This document shows positions 7,297-14,383 of a stretch of DNA of 20,955 bases, in pieces (positions within the stretch are counted from its first letter, which is position 1; each line of letters starts with the position of its first letter). The notes beneath the pieces are model-generated. The model was not told the DNA's origin and searched no databases. It saw only the letters and a list, made by a program, of their open reading frames with translations. A program made the position numbers and the translations under genes. Source of the stretch: Firmicutes bacterium UBA5486 (lineage in GTDB: Bacteria > Bacillota > UBA4882 > UBA10575); assembly GCA_002427045.1 (NCBI GenBank), contig DIPO01000016.1, forward strand, positions 1 through 20,955, given 5' to 3'.

Positions 7297-7777
7297 ATGG
7301 ATAAAGAATATTTTTATAGCAAATAATAAAGAAATCCATTGTATATGGTATACAAATAATAAGGATGGATTTGTAACAGAATGCAAGAAAATAAAATGTT
7401 TTACAAATAGCAAAAAACTCAAAGAATATGCTGAAAAGAATAAAATGAATTTGAACATAAAAAATACATTATTATCTATGGATGAAGCTAAATTATGGCT
7501 ACAAAAAAGAAAAAGCGAATTTGATTGTGAATATTTGTTAAGCTTTTGGAATATAATTTCCGATCTAGCATATTCAGTTGGGGAAATATTTTACGGAGAT
7601 CAAGACAAGGATATATTGATAAAAATTTATGATAAACTTTTCTATGGAAATAACTTACCATCAATTACACCTGAAGGCAAAAAATACTTTCCTGAGTGGG
7701 AAGTTGATGAAATTAAAGAAATTGCTAAAGTTATTGAGGATGGGTTAAAAATTGTTAATACCTATATATATATATAG
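7297..7777 (+). pseudogene. Orphan immunity-like gene with a one-base frameshift
   Basis: A good ribosome site (AAAGGAG, 7281-7287) lies 9 nt before ATG 7297, but that frame stops after MDKEYFYSK. One base too many in the T5 run near 7311-7315 explains this. Without it the frame reads MDKEYFIANNKEIHCIWYTN and continues into the open frame that ends at 7777 (EAKLWLQKRKSEFDCEYLLS, ITPEGKKYFPEWEVDEIKEI). The intact protein would be about 160 aa. I do not recognise it; its place in the array suggests immunity. The stop lies inside an 18-bp AT palindrome (7761-7778). Confidence 0.6.
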
Positions 7778-7783
7778 GTTAGG

Positions 7784-7797
7784 GAATTGCATAATTA
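7784..7797 (-). repeat. Dispersed repeat core, copy 3
   Basis: GAATTGCATAATTA is the reverse complement of the 14-nt core TAATTATGCAATTC of copies 1 and 4. Only the core is preserved here, so this could be coincidence in AT-rich DNA, but it sits at another cassette boundary. Confidence 0.45.
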
Positions 7798-7825
7798 AAT
7801 TATTTAAGATTCAATTTTACAGCTC

Positions 7826-7988
7826 TGCCAGTTGATGATGAGGCCAGTAGATATAATAGTCAACGGTATCAATACTACGTAAAAGGTTCAAAATATAATA
7901 AAATACTTGTTGATGCAATTAGGGATTGTGAGGTTTTAGACAAACTGACGGATTTGACAACTGGAATTGCGGATTTAGAGAAAAGTTC
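7826..7988 (+). pseudogene. Rhs scrap fused to a partial copy of the first immunity gene
   Basis: Positions 7826-7864 match the Rhs segment at about 5134-5173 (PVDDEAxRYxSQ). From 7865 the sequence follows 476-598 of the first immunity gene with about nine mismatches (QYYVKGSKYNKILVDAI, DKLTDLTTGIADLE). The junction falls on CAAC, a short sequence present in both parents. The copy breaks off at 7988 and cannot make a functional protein. Confidence 0.85.
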
Positions 7989-8046
7989 TACACGGGCTAT
8001 GGGGCGATGTTTATAATGCCAACCTCTCTGGATTGCTGATTTCCCT

Positions 8047-8418
8047 TTATTTTCTCGGAGGAATGATCTCAATCCAATAGTCATCCGGGTCATTGATAAA
8101 ATATATTCCCATGGCTTTATTCTCATAGCAGATGCAGCCCCTTTCTTTATGGTACTCATAAGCGGCATTAAAATCATCTGCGACTACCGCTAGGTGGATT
8201 TCATTATCACCAAGGTCATAAGGTTCAGTACGGTCTTTTATCCAGGTAAGTTCTAATCGATGCCCGGTACTTTCATCACCTAGAAATACCAGAGTAAAGC
8301 TGCCGTCGGTAGCATTTTTTCTTCTAACTTCTTCAAAACCAAGAGCTTCCTTATAAAAGGTTACACTCTTTTCGAGATCAAGTACGTTTATGTTATTGTG
8401 GTCAAAGCTGAACTTCAT
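8047..8418 (-). CDS. VOC-fold (glyoxalase/bleomycin-resistance) protein
   Basis: A 123-aa single-domain vicinal oxygen chelate protein with two beta-alpha-beta-beta-beta modules. The four positions that bind metal in glyoxalase I are present: His7 (FDHNNINV), Glu56 (RLELTW), His75 (NEIHLAV) and Glu117 (YWIEIIP), and the length is right for lactoylglutathione lyase. FYKEALGF and NDPDDYWIE are typical. It may be a glyoxalase I or a related lyase or resistance protein; the substrate cannot be fixed from sequence alone. AAAGGGG lies upstream of the ATG. It faces the array and is transcribed alone. Confidence 0.85.
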   Translation of the reverse strand: MKFSFDHNNINVLDLEKSVTFYKEALGFEEVRRKNATDGSFTLVFLGDESTGHRLELTWIKDRTEPYDLGDNEIHLAVVADDFNAAYEYHKERGCICYENKAMGIYFINDPDDYWIEIIPPRK

Positions 8419-8529
8419 TTGATTACCCCTTTCCTAATTGCACTCAAAGTTTTTGTAGTTTAATTATATAATAAGATTAGAGGAATTGAAATCAGAATAA
8501 AAAAGTAGTATAAAAAAAGTATTGTTAAT

Positions 8530-8567
8530 GTTGAATAAGCCTTTGGTAATTATGCAATTCTCTCTAT
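8530..8567 (+). repeat. Dispersed repeat, copy 4
   Basis: TTGAATAAGCCTTTGGTAAT followed by TATGCAATTC repeats the right part of copy 1 (2350-2385). It lies 35 nt upstream of the MBL-fold gene, so it may affect that gene's leader, though no promoter is clear in it. Confidence 0.65.
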
Positions 8568-8601
8568 ATGTCTATATGTTAGAAATGAGGTTCAAAATTA
8601 G

Positions 8602-9327
8602 ATGAAAAACTTTGGAGTAAAAATAACTTATCTATATAATAGTGGATTTATTATTGAAACTACTCAACACCTTTTGCTGTTTGATTATTATAAGGAAGAT
8701 GCGAATGAGAAAGGGCAAAGAGGGTTAATTCCAAAGCAGTTATTAAATAACGAAAAAAAAGTTATTATTTTTGCTTCGCATGGTCATGTCGACCACTTTA
8801 ATCCGGTAATTTTGGAATGGATGAATAATAGAACGGATCTAAATTACGTTTTAAGTGATGATATAAAACCGGGCCGGATTGATGAGCGGGTTAAATTGAT
8901 TGCCCCTTATGAACAGTTGAAGATCGGTGAACTCAATATGAAGTCTTACGGTTCAACTGATCAAGGTGTCTCCTTTCTGGTGAACGTAGACGGATTAACC
9001 ATCTTTCATGCTGGGGATTTAAACTGGTGGTACTGGTGGGATGATACTAAGGAGGAGATGGAAAAGGCTGAACACTGGTTTAAAAAAGAGATTGATAAGA
9101 TAAAAGATGAGAAGATAAATTTAGCCTTTTTTCCAGTAGATCCAAGACTTGAACATAATTATAAAGTCGGAGGAGAGTATTTTGTACAGCAGTTACATCC
9201 TGAGGTCTTGATCCCTATGCACTTTGGTACCGAATTCGAGATTGCAAATAAATTTGCTGAGCTGATGAAAGAGACTGATACTAGGGTAATTAAACTGAAC
9301 AGTAGTCCGCAGGAGATAATATTATAG
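8602..9327 (+). CDS. MBL-fold metallo-hydrolase
   Basis: A 241-aa metallo-beta-lactamase superfamily protein of the compact UlaG-like (COG2220) type. HGHVDH at residues 60-65 supplies the HxHxDH metal site. HAGDLNWW near residue 135 and PMHFGTEF near residue 205 provide the later Asp and His ligands, so the binuclear site looks complete. The N-terminus ITYLYNSGFIIET is the usual first beta strand. It is probably a cytoplasmic hydrolase; the substrate is unknown. No partner gene is apparent. Confidence 0.85.
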   Translation: MKNFGVKITYLYNSGFIIETTQHLLLFDYYKEDANEKGQRGLIPKQLLNNEKKVIIFASHGHVDHFNPVILEWMNNRTDLNYVLSDDIKPGRIDERVKLIAPYEQLKIGELNMKSYGSTDQGVSFLVNVDGLTIFHAGDLNWWYWWDDTKEEMEKAEHWFKKEIDKIKDEKINLAFFPVDPRLEHNYKVGGEYFVQQLHPEVLIPMHFGTEFEIANKFAELMKETDTRVIKLNSSPQEIIL

Positions 9328-9397
9328 TTCTTGTATTTATTTAGTTTCTTAGGCGGATTTTTTTAAAATTGCCGGTTTATTGGAGAAGGAAGATTAA

Positions 9398-9517
9398 AAA
9401 GTTAAGCCTTTTGAAGAAAAAACTTTAGAAATAGCAAGTAAAATAGTAAATAAAAAAAGAGAAGAATTAAACCTCCTAGGGGTAAAAGATAAAATTAATG
9501 ATTTTAATTTAGAATGA
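9398..9517 (+). pseudogene. Unidentified coding relic
   Basis: An open stretch of about 40 codons without a start reads KPFEEKTLEIASKIVNKKRE and LGVKDKINDFN before TGA at 9515. Its charged helical composition looks protein-like, but I cannot identify it. It runs directly into the immunity relic at 9500-9578, so both may come from a displaced array cassette. The rest of 9328-9400 shows nothing recognisable. Confidence 0.35.
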
Positions 9518-9578
9518 GGCTTAAGTTGGTAAAAGTAATGCTGAACTTCTAAAAAAACCATTTAAAAAACAAAATATA
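9500..9578 (+). pseudogene. Decayed copy of the 6550 orphan immunity gene
   Basis: The sequence follows 6618-6688 closely: NEA-VGKSNAELLKKPFKKQ against NEAKVDKSNTEYLKKPYKKQ, with a stop where Lys should be. It continues into the terminator at 9584. This places array debris about 2.7 kb beyond the intact copy, past two unrelated genes. Confidence 0.7.
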
Positions 9579-9583
9579 GAAAT

Positions 9584-9615
9584 GCAAAAAGCCGCTTGGT
9601 CAAGCAGCTTTTTGC
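9584..9615 (-). terminator. Intrinsic terminator of the 181-aa gene
   Basis: GCAAAAAGCCGCTT (9584-9597) pairs with AAGCAGCTTTTTGC (9602-9615) with one mismatch and a 4-nt GGTC loop. On the minus strand the stem ends in a T-run, placed about 20 nt behind the stop of the 9635-10180 gene. Confidence 0.75.
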
Positions 9616-9634
9616 TTATTACTACAAGCTAAGG

Positions 9635-10180
9635 CTAGAGAAAGGTTCTCCCGGCAATAGTTGTAAAGGTCAAATGAGTTCCGTCCTCATAATTCTCCCT
9701 CATTACATCAGCAAATACGTCCTGTGCTACAAAGTGTGCATATCCAAAAAAGTCGGATAGATCATCATTCCAAAACTGAATAACTTTTGGATAAAAAACA
9801 GCGACTAATTCCTGATCAGGTTCCCTTGGTGTACAATTGGGAATTACTTTGTAAAAATATGGGTTGGCAAAGAGCGCTGTTTCAATCATTTGCCGAACAG
9901 AGAATCCCGGCTGAGTTACATCGGGAGGATCAACCTGATTTCCCTCTGAGTCAAGCACTTTAACTTCGACTTGAATACCGCCGAAATTATAATTTTCATT
10001 TAAAACACCAGCGACTGCGGGAGCCCTGTTAGCATCTTCTACCACAAGCTCAATAATAGTAATATTATTTTTTTCATACGGGGTGCGAACCGCGATTTCC
10101 GGATCAGCCCCGAAAGAGTAAGCAAGTTTACGCCATAAGGTAAATTGGGGCGGGCTAATCATTACCCGGGGCTCATTCAT
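9635..10180 (-). CDS. Conserved-looking protein of unknown function
   Basis: A 181-aa soluble protein, no signal peptide, no membrane segment. An ideal ribosome site (AAGGAGG, complement of 10188-10194) lies 7 nt before the ATG, so the start is firm. The N-terminal half (ITIIELVVEDANRAPAVAGV, VEVKVLDSEGNQV) looks like beta strands. The C-terminal half is aromatic (NPYFYKVIPN, FYPKVIQFWNDDLSDFFGYA). I do not recognise the family. It has its own terminator and is monocistronic. Base composition is more balanced than the array, suggesting a resident gene. Confidence 0.75.
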   Translation of the reverse strand: MNEPRVMISPPQFTLWRKLAYSFGADPEIAVRTPYEKNNITIIELVVEDANRAPAVAGVLNENYNFGGIQVEVKVLDSEGNQVDPPDVTQPGFSVRQMIETALFANPYFYKVIPNCTPREPDQELVAVFYPKVIQFWNDDLSDFFGYAHFVAQDVFADVMRENYEDGTHLTFTTIAGRTFL

Positions 10181-10455
10181 GCTTCTACCTCCTTGAAGGG
10201 AAGAAAATGACGCGCCTAAGGCAGCTCATATCATTCCCCTAACTTTACTTCATTGTATGAAAACCTTTAATAAAAAAACACCTGCAATCTTCACCATTGA
10301 TCTAACATTTTGCACTTTTTGCATAAAAAACGAACTAAATTTGTTAATAAAAGAATCCACTCCTTTTTAGCAGGAAAGCAGGTTTCGAAATTGAATAAAT
10401 TGATTGTAGTAATATAGCGTATCTGCCATTTTATTGAAGCAAGGAGGAAACAAAA

Positions 10456-10974
10456 TTGTTTTGGCTGAAACTTATCTCAAAATTAATAAAAACCCTCCAA
10501 TCCAAGGAAGAACCACATAACATCGCTATGGGTTTTGCTTTGGGGTCCATTATTGGTTTAACCCCATTCTGGTCACTCCATAATCTGTTTGTATTCATAC
10601 TTATTTTTATCTGTAACGTCAGCATTCCAGCGGCGTTTTTCGGCATATTTTTCTTTAGTTGTTTTGCTTATTTTTTTGATCCCCAATTTCATAACCTGGG
10701 TTATTATTTACTGGTAAAAGCAGAATTCTTAAAACCAGTCTGGACTTATCTCTACAATATCCCGATTGCTCCCCTGACTAAATTTTATAATACTGTAGTC
10801 CTGGGTAGTCTGGTAGTGTCGTTGGCAAGCTTTTTCCCGGTTTATTGGGGCTTTAAGCAAATCGTCAAGCTTTATCGAGCAAAAATGGCGGATAAAGTAA
10901 AGAAGTTTAAGATCATGCAGATCATTAAAGCCAATAAAGTCTTCAAAATGTATCAAAAAATTAAACTGCAGTAA
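10456..10974 (+). CDS. TIGR03546-family membrane protein (DUF2062-like)
   Basis: A 172-aa integral membrane protein. The TTG start is chosen because AAGGAGG (10441-10447) lies 8 nt upstream. Hydrophobic segments at about residues 24-40, 44-75 and 112-133 and the early motif EPHNIAMGFALGSIIGLTPFW fit the DUF2062-like TIGR03546 family; the C-terminus is basic and cytoplasmic. The next gene is the TIGR03545 partner 17 nt downstream, and this two-gene unit is conserved in spirochaetes and some gammaproteobacteria as far as I recall. Function of the pair is unknown; a role at the cell envelope is inference. Confidence 0.82.
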   Translation: MFWLKLISKLIKTLQSKEEPHNIAMGFALGSIIGLTPFWSLHNLFVFILIFICNVSIPAAFFGIFFFSCFAYFFDPQFHNLGYYLLVKAEFLKPVWTYLYNIPIAPLTKFYNTVVLGSLVVSLASFFPVYWGFKQIVKLYRAKMADKVKKFKIMQIIKANKVFKMYQKIKLQ

Positions 10975-10991
10975 AAGAAGGTGAGCCAAAC

Positions 10992-12866
10992 ATGAGAAAC
11001 AAAGCAATACTAATTTTAATCGGTTTTCTAGTAATAATCGGCCTGATCTGCTTTTTATGGGGTAATTCTATTATTACCCGGGGCCTTGAAAAAACTTTGC
11101 AAGCGATCATTGGTGCCAAAGTAGAGATCGAAGGCTTTCGCCTTAACCCCTTTAAGCTAGCGGTCAAAATGGAAAGTATCCAAATCACTAATCCTGCCGA
11201 TACTTGGAAAAATATTATTGCTGCAAATAAGATCAGCTTTAAACTAGCACCTGGGCCGTTTTTTGAAGGGAAAAAGGTTATTGATGAGATAGTTGTTGAA
11301 GATCTGATCTTCAATGACAAGCGTCAGACTGATGGTAAACTAAAAAAGAAGGTCTCACGCAAATCGACAGAAAAAAAACAATCTAAACTAAGACGAACCA
11401 TTGCAACTATGCCGATCCTAAAACCAGAGACCATTGTTGAAAATTTGAATCTTAAGAAGATCACTGCGTCTTATCAGTTTCAAACTGATCTTTCTGCCGC
11501 TAGAATAAAGTCAGAGCTTACTGACTACCAACAGAAATGGGATGCTAACCTGGAAGAACTTAACGATATTAAGGTCGAAATACAAGGATTGGATGATAAA
11601 ATAGCGAAATTGAAAAAACCCAATAATCTTATGGAAATTAACGAGCAATTGAATTTAGTCAAGGAGATTCGGGATGCGGTGGAAAAAATCCAGACCGAAC
11701 TGAAGACTACCAATGAGCAGTTTCAAAAGGATAATCAAGCCTTGGAAGATGCCATCAAAGGATTAAAAGAAGAGGCGGAAGCCGATTATCAAGCGCTATT
11801 AGCCTTGGCGAAATTGCCTGATATCGGAAACATTAATTATGCCGAAGCCCTGCTGGGAAAAACCATGTTCAAAGTCTCGTCTGTTATTTTTAATGTCATT
11901 GGTTATCTTCAAAAGTCGCTTCCGGCCAAAGTAGATAACCCTTCTAAGGCAAAACCAACCCGTGGTGGGCAAAATATTGTTTTTCCGGGCAGAGAAACTT
12001 ACCCCCGTTTCTTAGTCAAAAAGATTGCCATTTCCGGAAAAGGGACCCCGGATTCTTCTCTGGACGGGTTTTACGTTAATGGCATCGTAACTGGCATCAC
12101 CAGCGAACCTCCGATTTATGGTTTACCGATGACTACTGCTCTTTTTGCTCAAACTTCTAATCAGACTTTAATAAGGCTCGATGGCGAGCTCAACCATGTC
12201 ACTCCGGAGTTTCAAGATAAGATCAACTTGACACTAAAGGGCTTACCATTGCCCCAGTTGGACTTAAGCGACAACAAGTATCTGCCCTCGAAAATACTTT
12301 CCGGTAAGGCCGAAATTAATGCTGTGGCGAAAATGAATCCTGATCTCATGAAGCTGGAGTTTTTAATCACTGCTGATAATATTAAGACGGATTTTAGCGG
12401 AAACGCAGAACCGGATGATCTGATCTCCGAAATAGTCCAAAATACCCTTGCCAATATAAATCAGGTCACGGTTGACTACCAATTGGAGCAAATAAAAGAC
12501 CAATTAGAAATGAAAATATCATCAAACCTGAATCAGATTATCGCCAACCGTCTACAAGAAACCGTTGGCGAAAAAGTAACCGGCTTCACCCATGAATTAA
12601 GAGCCGAGGTCGATGCTAAGCTTCTCAAAGAAGAAAAATCTTTAGATGCGGTTAAACAACGTTATCAACAAACAGTTGATGCCAAACTGAATGAATTTCA
12701 GGCGCGGATAAATCTTGAAGAGCAGAAATTAGAAGCTAAGCAGAGAGAATTGGAAGCCAAGAAAAAGGAATTGGAAAGAGAGCTGCAAAAAAAGATTGGT
12801 GCCGAAGAGGAGAAATTGGAAGAAAAACTTCAAAAAGAACTTGATAGATTAAAAAATAAACTATAA
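10992..12866 (+). CDS. TIGR03545-family membrane-anchored coiled-coil protein
   Basis: A 624-aa protein with one N-terminal membrane segment (about residues 4-24) and the rest probably outside the cytoplasmic membrane. After the anchor come GAKVEIEGFRLNPFKLAVKM and similar lines that recall the start of AsmA-like domains. Two long charged helical regions follow: about residues 175-270 and, at the end, 540-624, where Lys/Glu heptads predict a coiled coil. The middle (about 330-480) looks beta-rich. Length and order fit TIGR03545. It follows TIGR03546 with an AAGGTGAG ribosome site, in one operon closed by the terminator at 12867. An envelope-spanning lipid-transfer-type role is only a guess from the AsmA-like start. 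Confidence 0.85.
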   Translation: MRNKAILILIGFLVIIGLICFLWGNSIITRGLEKTLQAIIGAKVEIEGFRLNPFKLAVKMESIQITNPADTWKNIIAANKISFKLAPGPFFEGKKVIDEIVVEDLIFNDKRQTDGKLKKKVSRKSTEKKQSKLRRTIATMPILKPETIVENLNLKKITASYQFQTDLSAARIKSELTDYQQKWDANLEELNDIKVEIQGLDDKIAKLKKPNNLMEINEQLNLVKEIRDAVEKIQTELKTTNEQFQKDNQALEDAIKGLKEEAEADYQALLALAKLPDIGNINYAEALLGKTMFKVSSVIFNVIGYLQKSLPAKVDNPSKAKPTRGGQNIVFPGRETYPRFLVKKIAISGKGTPDSSLDGFYVNGIVTGITSEPPIYGLPMTTALFAQTSNQTLIRLDGELNHVTPEFQDKINLTLKGLPLPQLDLSDNKYLPSKILSGKAEINAVAKMNPDLMKLEFLITADNIKTDFSGNAEPDDLISEIVQNTLANINQVTVDYQLEQIKDQLEMKISSNLNQIIANRLQETVGEKVTGFTHELRAEVDAKLLKEEKSLDAVKQRYQQTVDAKLNEFQARINLEEQKLEAKQRELEAKKKELERELQKKIGAEEEKLEEKLQKELDRLKNKL

Positions 12867-12892
12867 AAAAAGTAGCCTTTAGGCTACTTTTT
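12867..12892 (+). terminator. Intrinsic terminator of the TIGR03546/03545 operon
   Basis: AAAAAGTAGCC (12867-12877) and GGCTACTTTTT (12882-12892) pair perfectly around TTTA, with the T-run in the second arm. The symmetric arms would also stop transcripts arriving on the minus strand; the MFS relic's last codons reach into it. Confidence 0.88.
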
Positions 12893-13062
12893 GGCTTCGC
12901 CCCGGCGGACACCGGAAATGCAGACCAGCGCTAGAAGAAAGGCAAGGGATGCCATGGGGAAAGAGTTTATATTGACCAGGGCCCAAAAAACAGAGAAATT
13001 GCTCCAAAACCAAGGCCCAGGACAAAGATTCTGCCATAAGAAAACTTATAGGATTTATCCAT
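12884..13062 (-). pseudogene. MFS transporter reduced to its two ends
   Basis: The minus strand starts at ATG 13062 with AGGAGG 8 nt upstream and reads MDKSYKFSYGRIFVLGLGFG and AISLFFGPW, the typical first membrane helix of an MFS transporter. A frame change follows, then SLAFLLALVCISGVRRGEAK before TAG, which looks like the last helix and tail of the same kind of protein. About 11 of 12 helices are missing. An internal deletion of most of the gene explains this. Its start overlaps the restored end of the GDPD frame, so the two formed an operon. Confidence 0.65.
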
Positions 13063-13779
13063 TTTGTTTTCCTCCTGTCAATAATTCTTTTAGATCCTGA
13101 GGGCGATTGGTGATAATTGCCTCAACGCCGCCTTCATTTAATGCTGCCATGTAATTCGGCTCCAGGCATAAATGGCCACTCCATTTTCCTTACATCCCTT
13201 TATAATTTCGGGCTGAACACTATAGAAGAAGGGATGGATGGAGAAGCAACCCAGTTTTTTGGCATAGTTCCAAGGTTCATATAGCCCAGCCATATACAGG
13301 ATGCCGGTTGGGACTTCGGGGTTGATGTTTTTGCATTCAATAAGGCTGTAGTGGCTGAATGAAGATAACAATATCTTTTCTTCCATTTTATACTTGCTAA
13401 CTAGGTCCAGCACAGCCTTTTCAATTCCGGGATAGAAGATGACACCACTTTTGATTTCTATATTGATGTGCATGCCTTGAAACTCTGTTAGCACTTCTTC
13501 CAGCGTAGGGATGGGCTCCTTGGCGAATTCCGGTGAGAACCAGCTGCCGGCGTCTAGCTCTTTAAGCTCTGCTAGGGTATGGTCTTTGACCAGACCCTTG
13601 CCATTGGTAGTACGGTTGAGCAGTTCGTCGTGAATTACCACCAGTTTACCATCTTTGCTGAAATGGACATCCAGCTCTAGGCCGTCTACTCCGAGCTCTG
13701 CCGCCTTCCTGAAGGCGGCCATGGTGTTTTCCGGGGCTAGGGAACTGGCACCCCGGTGGGCAATGTTTAGTGAATGCAA
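13055..13779 (-). pseudogene. Glycerophosphodiester phosphodiesterase, frameshifted near the end
   Basis: The open part (13779-13138) gives 213 aa with all early GDPD motifs: AHRGASSLAPENT with the catalytic HR (residues 8-9), GLELDVHFSKDG with Glu/Asp metal ligands, VIHDE, and NIEIKSG. It ends oddly in YAWSRITWQH. In another frame the expected C-terminus continues: PNYMAALNEGGVEAIITNRP, then LKELLTGG, with TAA at 13055-13057. About ten bases seem lost after TATGCCTGG (near 13166). The start is TTG (13777-13779), 10 nt after AAAGGAG. GDPD enzymes release glycerol 3-phosphate from phospholipid head groups. Most of the active site survives, so residual activity of the truncated form is possible. 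Confidence 0.82.
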
Positions 13780-13799
13780 TCTAGTGCATCTCCTTTCGT

Positions 13800-14296
13800 T
13801 AAATGGTATATTCTGCCTTTAGACCAGTATTTCCTGCCAGAGTCTGGCCAGTTGAACTTATTTCCTTGTTTTGACGTTTGATACCATCTTTAAGGTGACC
13901 GCTCATGCTGGCTACCGCTCGGCGCATATGAAAGAATGAAAATAATAAGCCAGGTGAGTCTACCAATAAGTCGCTCATGCCGGCTACCTGCAGTATAGTA
14001 CTATGAAGTAATTTTAATAAAGCCGGATGAATCGACACTCTTCGAAGGCATTTTTTAGGTAGTCCTCCACCCCAGCTTGCTGGGGCAAGCGAAAGGATGA
14101 AAATTCAATTCAAGTTATAATCTTCACCTTGGTCAAAAGTTGTTTCTTGGTTCGCGCGAATTTCACTGCTGAAACAACATTCTGACCAGGCTGGGTGGAA
14201 TATCAATACGAATTTCGAGATGTATTCTCTAAGTATGAACTTGAGGGGAATACTTAAAGGGGTGGTAAAATTGTTTCCGGTTATTGAATAGTTTCC
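13800..14296. other. Gene-poor stretch rich in repeats
   Basis: No convincing gene. GCTCATGCTGGCTACC (13901-13916) recurs as GCTCATGCCGGCTACC (13973-13988). CCCCAGC/GCTGGGG (14070-14085) is a tight hairpin. GGTCA-AAA-GTTGTTTC (14131-14146) pairs with GAAACAAC-ATTC-TGACC (14171-14187) around a loop containing the palindrome TTCGCGCGAA. Open frames on the minus strand here lack ribosome sites and recognisable protein. This may be the end of a degraded mobile element or a structured RNA. Confidence 0.5.
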
Positions 14297-14298
14297 CG

Positions 14299-14327
14299 TT
14301 GCCTCGAACATAGGTTCATGATATAAT
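14299..14327 (+). promoter_or_regulatory. Promoter of the radical SAM repair operon
   Basis: TTGCCT (14299-14304), a 17-nt spacer, then a perfect TATAAT (14322-14327). The first LexA box fills most of the spacer and the second covers the expected start site near 14334. Confidence 0.8.
14305..14318 (+). promoter_or_regulatory. LexA (SOS) box 1
   Basis: CGAACATAGGTTCA fits the Gram-positive LexA/DinR operator core GAAC-N4-GTTC with the preferred 5' C. It lies between -35 and -10. Confidence 0.85.
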
Positions 14328-14328
14328 C

Positions 14329-14342
14329 AGAACAAATGTTCG
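14329..14342 (+). promoter_or_regulatory. LexA (SOS) box 2
   Basis: AGAACAAATGTTCG is a second GAAC-N4-GTTC operator, centred 24 bp (just over two helical turns) after box 1 and covering the predicted transcription start. Confidence 0.88.
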
Positions 14343-14383
14343 TCTTACATAACTTTTAATTCTGGAATAAAGGAGATGTGGTC

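Noticed and set aside
7761..7778. 18-bp AT palindrome as a terminator
   Set aside because: It is a pure TA run between CC and GG with no T-tract, and it overlaps a stop codon; low-complexity sequence explains it.
12891..13100. Plus-strand 69-aa open frame
   Set aside because: It is the reverse of the MFS relic, whose helices and ribosome site are recognisable on the other strand.
13799..14311. Two minus-strand open frames of 79 and 68 aa
   Set aside because: They coincide with direct and inverted repeats, lack ribosome sites and show no family features.
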